Positions 11,547 through 27,025 of a stretch of 64,000 bases of DNA are shown here, piece by piece. Below the pieces are notes generated by a model, which was not told the DNA's origin, ran no database searches, and saw nothing but the letters and a program-made list of their open reading frames with translations. This DNA is from Lepiota brunneoincarnata (taxonomy: Eukaryota; Basidiomycota; Agaricomycetes; Agaricales; Agaricaceae): the NCBI GenBank assembly GCA_023014365.1, contig JAEBUN010000024.1:558001-622000 (forward strand), given 5' to 3'. A program made the position numbers and the translations under genes. Position 1 is the first letter of the stretch, and each line of letters starts with the position of its first letter.

Positions 11547-12989
11547 TGTGCAGGGTGTAGAACACGACGCAAGGAGAATGTGGACGCGTGTGATGGGCGC
11601 TCCTTGTAAAGGTTGGCCCGTTTTGCAACTCCGACGCTCCGACGAACGGAACGACTTGACGAGCGATTCGGAGAGTGCTTTTACTGTGGAATCCCAGATT
11701 CCCTCGTCTTCAACTTGAGCAGGAATGGAGCGAACCCGCAGAAAAATATTGCACCCACCATGACATATGAAAATTTGAAGTCGTTGAACCTGCGTTCTCA
11801 CTGACCTCATTCTATCGTTATCACCTCAAACACATCATATACCTATCGGGCAAACCTTATCATAGCTGTTTGATCATTCCAAGTATATTGCATACCCCCG
11901 AAAAACCTTTGACTAAGGAGAGATATGTTGTTGAACTCGCAGCCTCGTGTGTCTCCTTGCCAAAGGTTGTGGGACAGGTAAACATAACAGACACATTGTT
12001 AATATACTATCTCTCTGCAGTTGCGATTTAACGCTAAGCGTAAGCGTGCCCCGGCCTGCGCCCCCACGACCAATCAAGCACCAACACCTTTCATCGCGGT
12101 CATCTCGTTGATCAGGAAAAAAGACAGTGGGGTCGCATATCCTACCTCTTGGTGTCATGGAGATGACCTTGTCACCGTAACTTCCGCACGGAAAGAACAA
12201 GTGTACATAATCAGGTCGTCCTCAGATCCTAGGAAAGCTTATAAAGTTGTAAGTATTTAATCCTCCGAACGTTCTGCAACATTTGCCGTGACCCCATTCG
12301 CTCTGTTGCAACACGGGGGAACCGGTCGCGGAACGGAATCCAAAGGGTATATCCGCGAATCCCACCTAATTCGGTATCCACTCAGAAAAATTTTTCGCTA
12401 AGTAGTAGTAAGTATGAAAAAGTGTTGGAGAAGTTGCCGAACCCGACAGACCCCGATAGTTCGCAGTGGATCCCGGCAACGATCACGCACGGAAGACCAC
12501 GCACCAGGGCATTGGCGCGTAATTTCAGACCTTGAGCTCAACAGGGTCGCATATCCCGATGATTTGGTGTTTCAAGCCACAATCTCCTGCTGAGGGCAGC
12601 GGGGCAACTTCTTGACAAGCGCCAAGTAGATGGTGGAAGACCCCCCATACCACAAACATGACAAGGATGATAATTCGAGGAAGAGCCTTGAAAAGGTAAA
12701 ATCTTTATTTTCCATAACTGCGAATTATTTGGCACACCGGGTGACTTTAGGGTGGACTATGGGTTTGTGTCATGACTTTCCTTCCTCCCCGCATCCCAGA
12801 CTGTCCCAGAAGTCCTCAATCGTTGTCGTCGCAGTCACAGTTATGTGCGACGACGGTAGCCCACCCTGGCCGTTCTTACCCAAAAATGGCATGCCATCAA
12901 AGGCACATGTCCAAGTTCAATATCCGGCGCTAAGGGTGTCTACCGCATTTTCCTCTCGCTATACCAAACTCAGCCCTTCCTCATTCGCA
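11547..12989. other. Intergenic region without a supported gene
   Basis: 1.44 kb between the CBP6-like start and the Hsp70-like start. Short open frames occur on both strands but none shows a recogn family string or a plausible splice chain. The frame of the downstream Hsp70-like gene is open upstream to about 12630, which I read as 5' UTR because the family-like Met is at 12990. Confidence 0.5.
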
Positions 12990-15900
12990 ATGGGCTGCTG
13001 TGGGGAGCCAGCTGACAACAATGCGGCTGCGAACCGTGATATGAAGCAACACCCTCACGGTGTGATTGCCACTCAACCGACCGGCCAACCTGCACTCGAA
13101 AAACCACCGCACAGCCCTCAGCATTTCTACCAGCCCCCAATTGCTTCTCCACCTCCGGTTCTTGGGACTTCTCGAGTAAATGGATTCGACAGTACAGCAG
13201 TACCACCGTGGGGCCAATCCCCATCCCCCCCCATTCGGAGTCCCTATGAATTTGGTGTTTCGCCATCCCCACCAGTTTCTGCAACGTTAGCAGGAACGTT
13301 CACAACATCGTCCTACGCTCCCAGCGGGAATCTCGATCCCTTACTTCGACCGCCATCTGCTCACCACTCTACATTGAATGGACGACCGCTAATGATGTCC
13401 CCACCCCTACCATCGCCACCGCCCCAAGATTTGGCACCCCAGCCAGACGAAGGAAAGATGTCGATAGCTGTCGACTTTGGTGAGCCTCTGTCCAACATTT
13501 GCACCCACTTGTGCTTATGTTCCTGCAGGTACAACCTTCTCGGGTGTTGTAAGTGGAGAATAGCCCCAAATTGCGAACTTACTAATATATAAGCGCCAAG
13601 GCATATGGTTCTTCCCGTATTACCGGCGGAAGAGTTCAGCAAATTTTGAATTGGCCTGGTTCGTTCGAAACGTTTAGGAAGGTCCGTCGAAGTCATCGGG
13701 ACTTATCAGCACCCGACTCATCTATATGCCCATAGATTCCCACTTGCCTCCTGTACGACGAGCATGGAAGGGTGATTGCATGGGGCCTCGAGGCAAAGAA
13801 TGCAAGTCCAATGGCCGGTACCTATAAGTGCGAGTGGTTCAAGTTGTTCCTGGAGCCAAAAGTGCTTCGCGATGAGTCGGCTATTGATCCCCGTCTGCCG
13901 CTATTACCGGTCGGTACCCATTTATTGTACAGTTGCAACCTCACTAAAAGCAAGGATTAGCCGGGGAAACGGGCCTATGATTTGATAGTTGATTTCCTCA
14001 CTTGCCTGTGGGAGCATGCTAAGGAGCAAATTACCCGCGACATTGGTGCCGTTGCGGATCTCAGTGCGTTGGACTTTTCCTGGACTACTGGGGATCAATA
14101 AAATCAACCCGGTATTATAACAGATTCTGCCGATGTGTTATTGACGGTACCTGCCGCGTGGGATGCCCGAGGTTGCGAACATCATGCGAGACGCAGCCAT
14201 AGCTGCTGGCCTCGTGCAGAGCGCTCGTGCCGGCGATAAAAACTGGCGCGAGCGCTTGAGGATTATCACGGAACCTGAAGCTGCGGCCGTCCACTGCGCC
14301 CATCTGACAGATCTCCATCACCTGAAGCCTTCTCAGAACTTCATCGTGTGCGATGCAGGTGGTGGCACAGTTGATCTTGCTGCGTACAAAGTAAGACTAA
14401 AATCGTATGGCTAGACACTTGTCTCACCCACCTCTCCCGCGGATATAGATCATCGGCCAAATGGCCAACCTTGAAATTGCTGAAATGTGCGCAAGGTCGG
14501 GTGCCAACTGCGGCAGTTTATTCCTTGATATTCGTTTCCGGGAACTCGTCAGGGTACGATGCAATTAGTCAGCTCTTCATTATCGTTTGCGTAATGACTC
14601 TTTCCTTCCCTCTCCGCCGGTAGATGCTCCTAGCCGATCACCCCGCCCATCTTGAACCCGCCTCATTGGCCTACTTCAGTATGTGACGTCAATACTTTGT
14701 TTTTGGTCCCATCTCAATGCCGTTGGATACAGTGCACTCTTTTAGCGAGACGGATAAACATAACTACGCTGGAATCCAAGATGATGGTGTGTATCTGAGT
14801 CCCCGATGCGGTTGAACCCCATTCTCATTCTTTTTTATTTGCAGAATTGATGTTCCATTTCCAATGCTTCAATACGGAGGATCCCCACGATCCAACAGTA
14901 GGGATTGATCAACGGACAATTGTGTATCCCCGGGAATCTGTTGCGTAGGGAGGTGTTTGATCCTGTCGTCAGCGAGGTACGCTCGTTAAACATACCAACG
15001 GATTTGATATCGCTGAAAAAAGAGCCACCACAGGTCCTACAGTTAATCGAGGATCAAACTAGGCGAATAGATCAGCGGATTGATGCGTTGCTTCTCGTGG
15101 GAGGCTTTGCTGGTAGCGAATATCTACGGCAACGAGTCGAAGTGCGTCTTTTTATAGATTCGCTCCCAGTTGAATTTCCTAAATGAAGTGAAAATTTGCA
15201 CCTCATCAAGGAACAATTTGGAATACGAATTGGCGTTATCACTAGACCTCCCGATGCGGACACGGCAACCCTCCGTGGAGCCGCTCAGTACGGGCTGGCG
15301 CGACGACCCCTTGTCGCCAGCGTGATCGCGCCACGGGCATATATCATGAAGGTACGTGACTGTGTGGCTGGCCCGTGTAAGCCGTTTTACTAAATGAATA
15401 CGTCGTTCCCACTAGGTCAAATTGCCAGCCGAACAAGAAGATTGGCTGAAACGTCCGGCATACATAAGGAACAATGATGCGGGCGTGCCTATATGTGAAA
15501 ACAGGTACGTATGTCATTCATACTTCCTTCATTGTCTGAGCCGCCGGTACGGGGGGAATAATAGATTACAATATTTGGTTTCGAAGGGTGCAATTCTCCG
15601 GAAAGGGTGAGTGGCCACCTTACCGGTTTCCCATGGCCTGTTATTCGGCTGACATCTGTCGCCCAGTCAACGGCTTTCGACGAAGTTTTGGTATGGCACC
15701 TTCCCGTTCAGACGTCAATTGCAGTCATACTAAGTTTTGTGTAGTAAATTTTCCCAGTCGGCGCAAGGTGAGCAGAGTTTCATCGCGTTATCTGTTTTTC
15801 ATTCAATGGACCATTGCAGATTCCACATTTGTCGCCACTCTATTCACGAGTGACGTCGAAAAGATCATGCGATACACGGACGAAGGGGAAACCATCGAGC

Positions 15901-16195
15901 TCTGCAAATGGACTGTTGATTTGTCGTCGCTTCCCTCGTTCCGGAATAACGCTGCGACGCAGCCCGGAGGCTTTTACACAGGTAGGCGGGTGGCTCTTGA
16001 TCAAAGGGAGTTTGAAACCCCACTGATTGGGTTTTACTCAGAGTTTGAATTGGGCTTGGAGTTGGATAGTGCTGAAGTCCGTGGAATTCTCTTGTACAAC
16101 GGGCAAGAGTGGGGGAGGTCAGTATCTTACAAATGGGATTATAGGCGCTGACTCGACTTTCCATTCGCAGGGTGACGTTTGATTTCTTGAATTGA
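12990..16195 (+). CDS. Hsp70-like (actin-fold ATPase) protein with MGCC lipidation-type N terminus
   Basis: About 19 exons from ATG 12990 to TGA 16193..16195: 12990..13479, 13529..13548 (20 nt), 13601..13681, 13736..13909, 13961..14063, 14124..14390, 14449..14553, 14624..14678, 14733..14786, 14845..14976, 15034..15141, 15211..15351, 15416..15504, 15565..15606, 15667..15690, 15745..15767, 15820..15981, 16042..16117, 16171..16195. The sum is 2171 nt, two more than a multiple of three. Both extra bases can be placed: near 14180 (WDARGCE to IMRDAAIAAG) and near 14905 (DPTVG to LINGQLCIPG). Actin-fold motifs: SIAVDFGTTFSGVAYG (phosphate 1), FIVCDAGGGTVDLAAY (phosphate 2), DALLLVGGFAGSEYLR (adenosine). 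It lacks the long Hsp70 substrate domain, like HSPA12-type proteins. N-terminal MGCCGE offers Gly2 for myristoylation and Cys3/Cys4 for palmitoylation, then ~130 Pro/Ser-rich residues. Role unknown; membrane-tethered sensor or chaperone is an inference. Confidence 0.85.
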
Positions 16196-16681
16196 GTCGT
16201 AACATGTCCTTTTTCTGCTTATACGTATATCCCGATCGATAGCCATGATTTTTCTAACGACCTGCGCCCGGGTTACAGTAATTCGATGACGCACAGGTTT
16301 CAAGTGAATGCCAGTCATATGGTTTGCCAGCTTATCTTCTCCGTCAGTATCGCATCGACAAGACGTATATGGTAAACCCGCGATCTCATCCCAACCACGA
16401 TGACAGGACCCCCGATAGCCTCCCCTAGAGGTTTGGAGGCCACAACTAGGCGAAATTCAGGCTGTTTTGTCCCACGCAAAATTGGTCATTTTCGTCTCCT
16501 TTCACGCGGCGGCTGTGCAAAGTGGTGATGTATCCGGCGGATGCCGAGGATTTCACCCGGTGCCAGCCGCCGAGACCCCAGACCCCGGAAGTGGGGGGGA
16601 TCGAGCCCGTCCGTATCCCAAGCCGCGACTTATAAAGCCGTTTGCAAAAAAAAAAATGTCTGTTGCAGGTCCTATCAAGCT

Positions 16682-18379
16682 ATGTCCTCCTCTCAGCTCG
16701 AGACCGTGCTTGACGATATACCCCTACATGCACTTTATGACCTCTTGCGCCCCATCACCGTCCCTGTCAGTGACACACACTTCAACAACTGGGGCCAGAC
16801 TTTCTATTGCACGCCCCTTGCCATCTTCGAACCGGAGTCTGTCCACCAATGCAGGCTCATCCTGGAGCTGGCGCGGAGGGAAGGCAAGACTGTACGCGCC
16901 GTCGGTGTCGGCCACAGCCCCAGCGACCTTGCGTGCACAAGCGGATATATGGTGCGGTTGATCAAGATGAACCGGTTAATTCAGGTGGGTTCCACACACA
17001 GATTGTTGGACCCTGAGTCTCCTGATACTTTCGTTCGCCTATCTCGTCATTTGTGATAGGTCGATTTTGAGAAACAATGCGCTTTGGTGGAAGCTGGCAT
17101 CACGTTACATGACCTACACGCGGAACTTGCCAAATTTAACTTGGCCATGATTAACGTTGGCTCAATATCTGATCAGACACTCGCTGGTATTGTCACCACT
17201 GCAACACATGGCTCAGGCATCCACTACGGTGTCATGTCCTCCAACGTCCGCGCCCTCAAGGTTCTCCTTGCCAATGGCCAAACGGTCGTCTGCTCCAAGT
17301 CACAAGAGACAGATTTGTTCATCGCTACTCTTTGCGGTCTCGGCGCAACTGGTATCGTCCTTCAAGTTTGGCTCGATGTTGAACCCGCATTCCGCTTGAG
17401 AGAGATCCAAGAGCCGATGCATTTTGAGGATGTGGTCAATAACATTGATCAGTTGACAAAGTCAGCAGAACACGTTAGGTTCTGGTGGTTCCCTGGCACA
17501 GACAACGTCGTCTGCAGCACTGCCAACAGGACATACGATGTGAGACTTCTTTTTCACTTGGTCTCACATTGACAACTGATCGAGAAATCCTCAGCCTCCC
17601 AAGCCTGCACCAAATTGGCTATGGAACACCTTACTTGGCTATCACGTTATCCAGCTTTTGCTCTTCCTCGGGCGATACTTTCCCTTCCTCGTCATCTGGA
17701 CACACCACCTCGCTTCCTGGCTAGTGAACAAGAAGTCCGAGGGCGTAGACCATGGGCACCGGATATTCAACGTCGATTGCCGGGTACGCTTCTGCTGCAA
17801 CCGCCTCCTGTTTTTCTCTTCGTATAGTACTGACCAGAATTGCAGTTTCCGCAACATACAACAGAATGGGCTATTCCATATGTCCAGACCCAAGCCTGCT
17901 TGCGCGAGCTACGCTCCTGGCTACAACAGGAACTCTCGGATCCCAAGGGCCTGAGACCACACTTCCCGATCGAAATTAGATTCTCAGCAGGAGATGATAT
18001 CTGGCTTAGCCCGAGCAATGGGCAACTGACCTGTTGGATTGGTATTGTTCAATACAAGTGAGTTCACATCGGCTGCTCGATCTAAGATCGCCACATCCCC
18101 TGAACATTCTTATTGTTCAGACCCTATGGTTTCAATGTTCCCTACCGGACCCTTTTTAGTAATTTTGAAGCTATTCTCGCCCGTTATCAGGGACGACCTC
18201 ATTGGGCCAAGGCACACGCGATGCATCCAGACGACCTTAGGAAGCTGTACCCTCGTTTCGATGACTTCTTGCAGGTATTAGGCAAGGTCGATCCTAACGG
18301 AACCTTCAGGAATGAATACGTTCAGAGACATGTCTTCGGACTGCCCATCGATTCGAGAGTGTTCAAGCTGCGTGCATGA
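16682..18379 (+). CDS. ALO1: D-arabinono-1,4-lactone oxidase
   Basis: Five exons: 16682..16984, 17060..17539, 17595..17783, 17846..18057, 18121..18379; 1443 nt, 480 residues, in frame throughout. It catalyses the last step of D-erythroascorbate synthesis, oxidising D-arabinono-1,4-lactone with oxygen to give H2O2, at the mitochondrial outer membrane in yeast. FAD-domain strings: VRAVGVGHSPSDLACTSGYM, then ITLHDLHAEL, MINVGSISDQTLAGIVTTAT, HGSGIHYGVMSS. The C-terminal ALO domain ends with the typical HWAK motif (GRPHWAKAHAM). A hydrophobic stretch near residues 290-315 (LLFLGRYFPFLVIW) fits the membrane anchor known in this family. Start chosen at MSSSQLETVL because upstream in-frame codons are not conserved. 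Confidence 0.93.
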
Positions 18380-19075
18380 ACCAAGGATGCAACATCAGAC
18401 CAGACCAGAGACGACGACGCGTAGAAGGAGATAATGTATATTACTCTACACAGCTTTTAGTATCATACACATCACATACTAACATACCGTACACCAGATG
18501 GCGTGGCGAAGTACTTTATGGTATCTCTACCATCTTCTCAATTACACTTTCTTTTTTTGTTTTTCATCTGTCTGAGGCTGTTAGATTCACGAAACCGGGA
18601 TTACCTCGAGGCGGCGATCGAAGCTGATCAAAGTACTTCGAGAGCTTCCGTCCGTAAAACCCGAACAGAAGTGGCGAGCATCATAGGCCCTACTGTGCGA
18701 ACAGCATTTCTTCCCAGCCGCTATCGTCCGGGATTCTCTGAAAAAGGTGTGTTGGTTGCTAAGCCACGGTGGCGTAATGCCAGTGCGAGGTGTATGCAAG
18801 CTAAGCTACTTTGTATAGTACTCGCTTTGTGAGGTTTTATTTTTACAGTTTTATTGCGCAGTCTGGCAAGCCGCGGACATTTATTGCTCTGCCCTTCGCC
18901 AACCCCCTTCCCCCGGCCATTACGGGCTTAAGAGGAGCCGAGCCTCGCAGGCGAGGCATGTAACACACACCCCCATACCAATAGGGGGTATTCCTGAGTT
19001 CCTGTGGGCGCCGCTTATGTAATATATAACTGCCTTGGATGAGCGTTAGGGGAATGTTGGAATTGTACCAACAGG
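18380..19075. other. Intergenic region between ALO1 and the UBC7-type gene
   Basis: About 700 bp, no supported gene. It holds the ALO1 3' end and the promoter of the E2 gene; a TATA-like stretch (aatatataac) sits at 19021-19030, about 50 bp before the E2 ATG. Confidence 0.4.
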
Positions 19076-20100
19076 ATGGCTGGAAGAACACCCAACAGCA
19101 CAACCGCTCTACGTCGCCTTATGACAGAATACAAACAGCTTACCTCCGGAGGTATGTCGGTCAATTATCCTTAATCGACCAAGATAACCCGTACTCGTGT
19201 TTCCAGGCTCGCCAGACGGCATGTTCACAGCTGGTATGTTGTTGTCAAATATGTCCCACCCGAGTTCTAATCTCGCACCAGGTCCAATCTCCGAGTCTGA
19301 TTTTTTTACCTGGGAAGCGCTCATCTGTGGACCAAAGGATACGCCCTTTGTACGTCAATTCGCCTTTTCGGGTTCCGCAAGATCTTTGTTCAGCCAATTT
19401 GTCTCGTCTAGGAAGGCGGGGTATTTGTAGCCAAGCTCACTTTTGTACGTCTACCCAACCCGTGTAATATTCTCCCTGTCCAGTAACCCACTGACACACA
19501 TGTCGGGGACCATCAGCCGCCCGACTACCCTCTATCCCCGTTCAAGATGAGATTCGACCCTCCCCTGTTCCACCCGAATAGTAAGCTCCAGAAACACGAA
19601 CTCCCATGGGCGTATCTAACCTTTAGCGCCAATTGCTACAGTTTACCCCGACGGAAATGTCTGCATCTCGATCCTCCACACGCCTGGTGATGATCCCACC
19701 ATGTACGAATCAGCGTCTGAAAGGTGGAGTCCCGTGCAAAGCGTCGAAAAGGTCATTTTGAGTGTTATCTCAATGCTTGCGGGTGAGTCGTTCCGTTTCT
19801 CTACCCCTTCTATTTGCCTGCCATATGCTTCTCTTGGTCATGCCATTCTCTCACACCGATCACTTCGCGCTAACACTCATCCCCTCCTTCTTTCCCTCCT
19901 GTGATTCTTCCTCATATTACTTTTGCACGTCGCTATCGCACCATCATCATCATCATCATCATCATCACCATCATCACGGCGAAACAGAACCGAATCTTGA
20001 GAGTGGCGCTAATATAGACTGCTGCAAGTTATACCGAGAAAACAGAGCAGAATACGAGAGGATCGTGCGAGAATCCATCAAAGAGCAGCTAGGGCTTTGA
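19076..20100 (+). CDS. UBC7: Ubiquitin-conjugating enzyme E2, UBC7/UBE2G2 type
   Basis: Seven exons: 19076..19151, 19207..19233 (27 nt), 19282..19349, 19412..19444 (33 nt), 19517..19580, 19642..19782, 19988..20100; 522 nt, 173 residues. Catalytic Cys is in [14 protein letters not shown], preceded by HPN (LFHPNIYPDG). The ~13-residue acidic insertion after the Cys ([18 protein letters not shown]) marks the UBC7/UBE2G/CDC34 group, and [16 protein letters not shown] matches the UBC7 C-terminal helices. Ubc7 works with Hrd1/Doa10-type ligases in ER-associated degradation. The last intron (19783..19987, 205 nt) is long for this genome and contains a CAT microsatellite. Confidence 0.93.
19939..19977 (+). 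repeat. (CAT/CAC)13 microsatellite inside UBC7 intron 6
   Basis: Thirteen consecutive CAT or CAC triplets lie 10 bp upstream of the acceptor AG at 19986-19987. They are in the reading frame of the final exon, so intron retention or an upstream acceptor would encode a poly-His tract. Read directly from sequence. Confidence 0.95.
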
Positions 20101-20691
20101 TTCTATATCACTCTGGCCATCTATCAGCCCCACCTCCCCCCCCCCCCTTGTATCATACGGCGTCACTTTGTAATCGTACCTCAACAGATACGAACTTCTG
20201 CGAGGGTTAACAACCTACGCCCGTTGATGGTGAAAAGAAGATGGATCGAGAGATGGGGGGGAACCTCAGCCCTGCCCAATAGTCTTCGAAGAAAAAAAAA
20301 ACACCATCTGTCACGACCGCAAGGTTCCTTCGCTCTTTCCCGTCCTGCATTCCCCACTGCCATTCATCTTTTCGTTGCCTGCATTAGCTCGGCGCATTTG
20401 ACATCATCCTCACTAAATGGATCTGCGGCACTTTACCTTCCCCGTTGCTAAGGCCTCACTCTCGCCTCCGGAGTGGGAACCCAACTCGATATTTTTGTGC
20501 CAGTCATGAGTAGGTTCTTGGACTCCGGACTGCGGGTCTATATTCGATGTGCTGTGTCTGTCCAGGGTACTATACAATGATCCGAGTAACCAAGTTATTT
20601 GTACATCGACCTGGAGCAATAAGGACATATAGCATGATGAACCACACAAGAACAGGCCAGAGTGTGCAAGGAAGCCCATATGAGATTGAAA
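20101..20691. other. Convergent 3' region between UBC7-type gene and RPC2
   Basis: 590 bp between the stop codons of two convergent genes. It contains a C-rich homopolymer near 20138-20147 and an A-run near 20289-20299. No gene is supported. Confidence 0.4.
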
Positions 20692-25149
<4,458 letters not shown>

Positions 25150-25560
25150 GGCTTCTTTCAAGATAACGCAGCCGCTTTAGTGTTTTCACGAGCAGACGCA
25201 GTGGCTTAAAGTCAAGAAGGGGATAAAGACTAGATACTGGTGGGGTCGAGACAACATTTTCTTTTTTGGTCCAATAGTGTCACGTGACGTCATGATTTCC
25301 CCTAAAAACAAAGCAGTCCCGTGTCCCCCCAAACATCAAGCATAGCCAAGGTATACGAGCATTCAATACATCCCATTGTACAACTATGACAAGGTATTCT
25401 GCCCGAACTTCGTCTGGTTAGAGGCAAAAGTAATGGGAGGAACCCAGGCACATCACGTGCAATACAGATATATAAGGCTCCTTCGGGCTGTGACACTCAC
25501 GTCTGGACAACCTACTCTATCTTGTACCATCCACATCGCAGGAGATCGACACAACCAGGG

Positions 25561-26446
25561 ATGTCCAAGCCCTCAACACCACAGTCATCGAACACCCTTC
25601 TCCTTCGTCGCCAGTTGCAGGAGCTTACGAAGCGCCCTGTCGAGGGCTTTTCAGCTGGTTCGAGCCCCTTCCCTTGATTTGCATCCCCGCAATTGATCTT
25701 GGCGTTTAAGGGCTTGTCGACGATAACAACCTGTACGAATGGGAAATTATGATGATTGGGTGGGTCTCTTCCATCTTAGCCGAACAAGACAAGCTCATTA
25801 CGAAAGTAGACCTCCCGACACTCTCTAGTGGGTATAGACCTTGGTTCATTGTCAGCCTCCTTTAACTTCATCCCAGTGAGGGCGGCTTCTTCAAGGCACG
25901 GCTATCTTTCCCGGAGGAGTTCCCATTGCTTCCACCGGTGTTGAGATTCATCACACCAATGTGGCATCCTAACAGTAGGTGCTATCAAGGCGCTGTTACG
26001 AAGTCTGATCATCTGATTGCTTAGTTTATTCTGACGGTATTGTGTGCATCTCTATCTTGGTGACGTTTAATCGCTCCATCCTCTTGACTCCCTGCTTATC
26101 CCCCTACAGCACCCGCCTGGAGATGATCAGTATGGCTATGAGGATGCCGGGGAGCGATGGATGCCAGTACATACGGTCGAATCTATCGTAAGTTGATAGA
26201 GCTGCCTTGGACCAAGCCATTTATTCAATCCATTGTTAGCTTCTGAGCGTGATATCGCTGCTTTCTTCTGACACACCTAACCTCGATAGCCCTGCTAACG
26301 TTGATGCCGCAAAGGAGGTTAGAACAGATCTAGAGGGTTCGTTTACTCCTGAATGGGCTATTATCACGGATTGAGTGCTCCCCCCCCCCTCAGGTTACAA
26401 GAAGAAAGTACGACGATTGGTTCGTAAGAGCGCCGAAGACTTATAA
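25561..26446 (+). CDS. Ubiquitin-conjugating enzyme E2, UBE2G1 type
   Basis: Eight exons: 25561..25657, 25711..25759, 25810..25827 (18 nt), 25877..25974, 26025..26059, 26110..26187, 26240..26336, 26394..26446; 525 nt, 174 residues, no indel. Starts MSKPSTPQSSNTLLLRRQLQ. Catalytic Cys in GIVCISILHPPGDDQ after MWHPNIYSDG; the acidic loop insertion YGYEDAGERWMPVHTVES places it in the UBE2G1 branch rather than UBC7. C terminus PANVDAAKEVRTDLEGYKKK. Its closest in-window relative is the UBC7-type gene on the other side of RPC2. Likely makes K48 chains; partner ligase unknown. Confidence 0.92.
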
Positions 26447-27025
26447 TCGATATTTGTGTCTGGTGGTTTGACTTTAACTCCTTACATACTGCTCCGCTGC
26501 ATCTGTTTCCTCTAGTCAATGTATATTTACCATGTACCTTTTCGTGAGCACACGTTCCGGATCAGGGTACTGATCCAGTGCTTCCTTCCAGCACAATCTT
26601 TCCTCTCTGGATGATAACCCTCCATCGGGGTCCAACATGCAATATACCTCGGAACATATAGGCAACTGTGCCACCTGTGGATAGTTGGCTAAGACCGCCG
26701 CGTCTCGACACTCGTTTTATCTTGGTGGTGAGACGACTGTGGTTGGTGTGAATAGTATTGAATATTGTAGAATATAGCATGTCTCAAATCCCAGACCTTT
26801 GCTTGATGGTCTGCGTTCGACGAATGGTTAGAGGCCTTCACACGGACAAGTACATTTTTCTATCTATTTGGTGGTTTGAATGAGGGCTGTTTGCCCCTAG
26901 TGTCGGCGCTTCCGACCCTACGCCCGATCACGTGTAGACTTCTCAATGTGTGACGTAGCGTGTTCTAGTGAGTCACACGCGTACAATAAATCCGGGAATG
27001 GCTTTATTCTTTCCGCTTGGTTTCC
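26447..27025. other. Intergenic region upstream of the ERCC6L2-like gene
   Basis: 580 bp with no supported gene. It carries the E2 3' end and the start region of the helicase gene. Confidence 0.4.

Noticed and set aside
12021..12260. 79-codon plus-strand open frame
   Set aside because: Composition and length fit chance; no splice partners or family strings.
14163..14414. Separate short gene starting at ATG 14163
   Set aside because: Its protein continues the Hsp70 ATPase domain; the apparent start arises from a one-base shift within exon 6.
19762..20100. Open frame with poly-His read as a separate small His-rich protein
   Set aside because: It joins an intronic microsatellite to the last UBC7 exon; the splice at 19987 restores the conserved E2.
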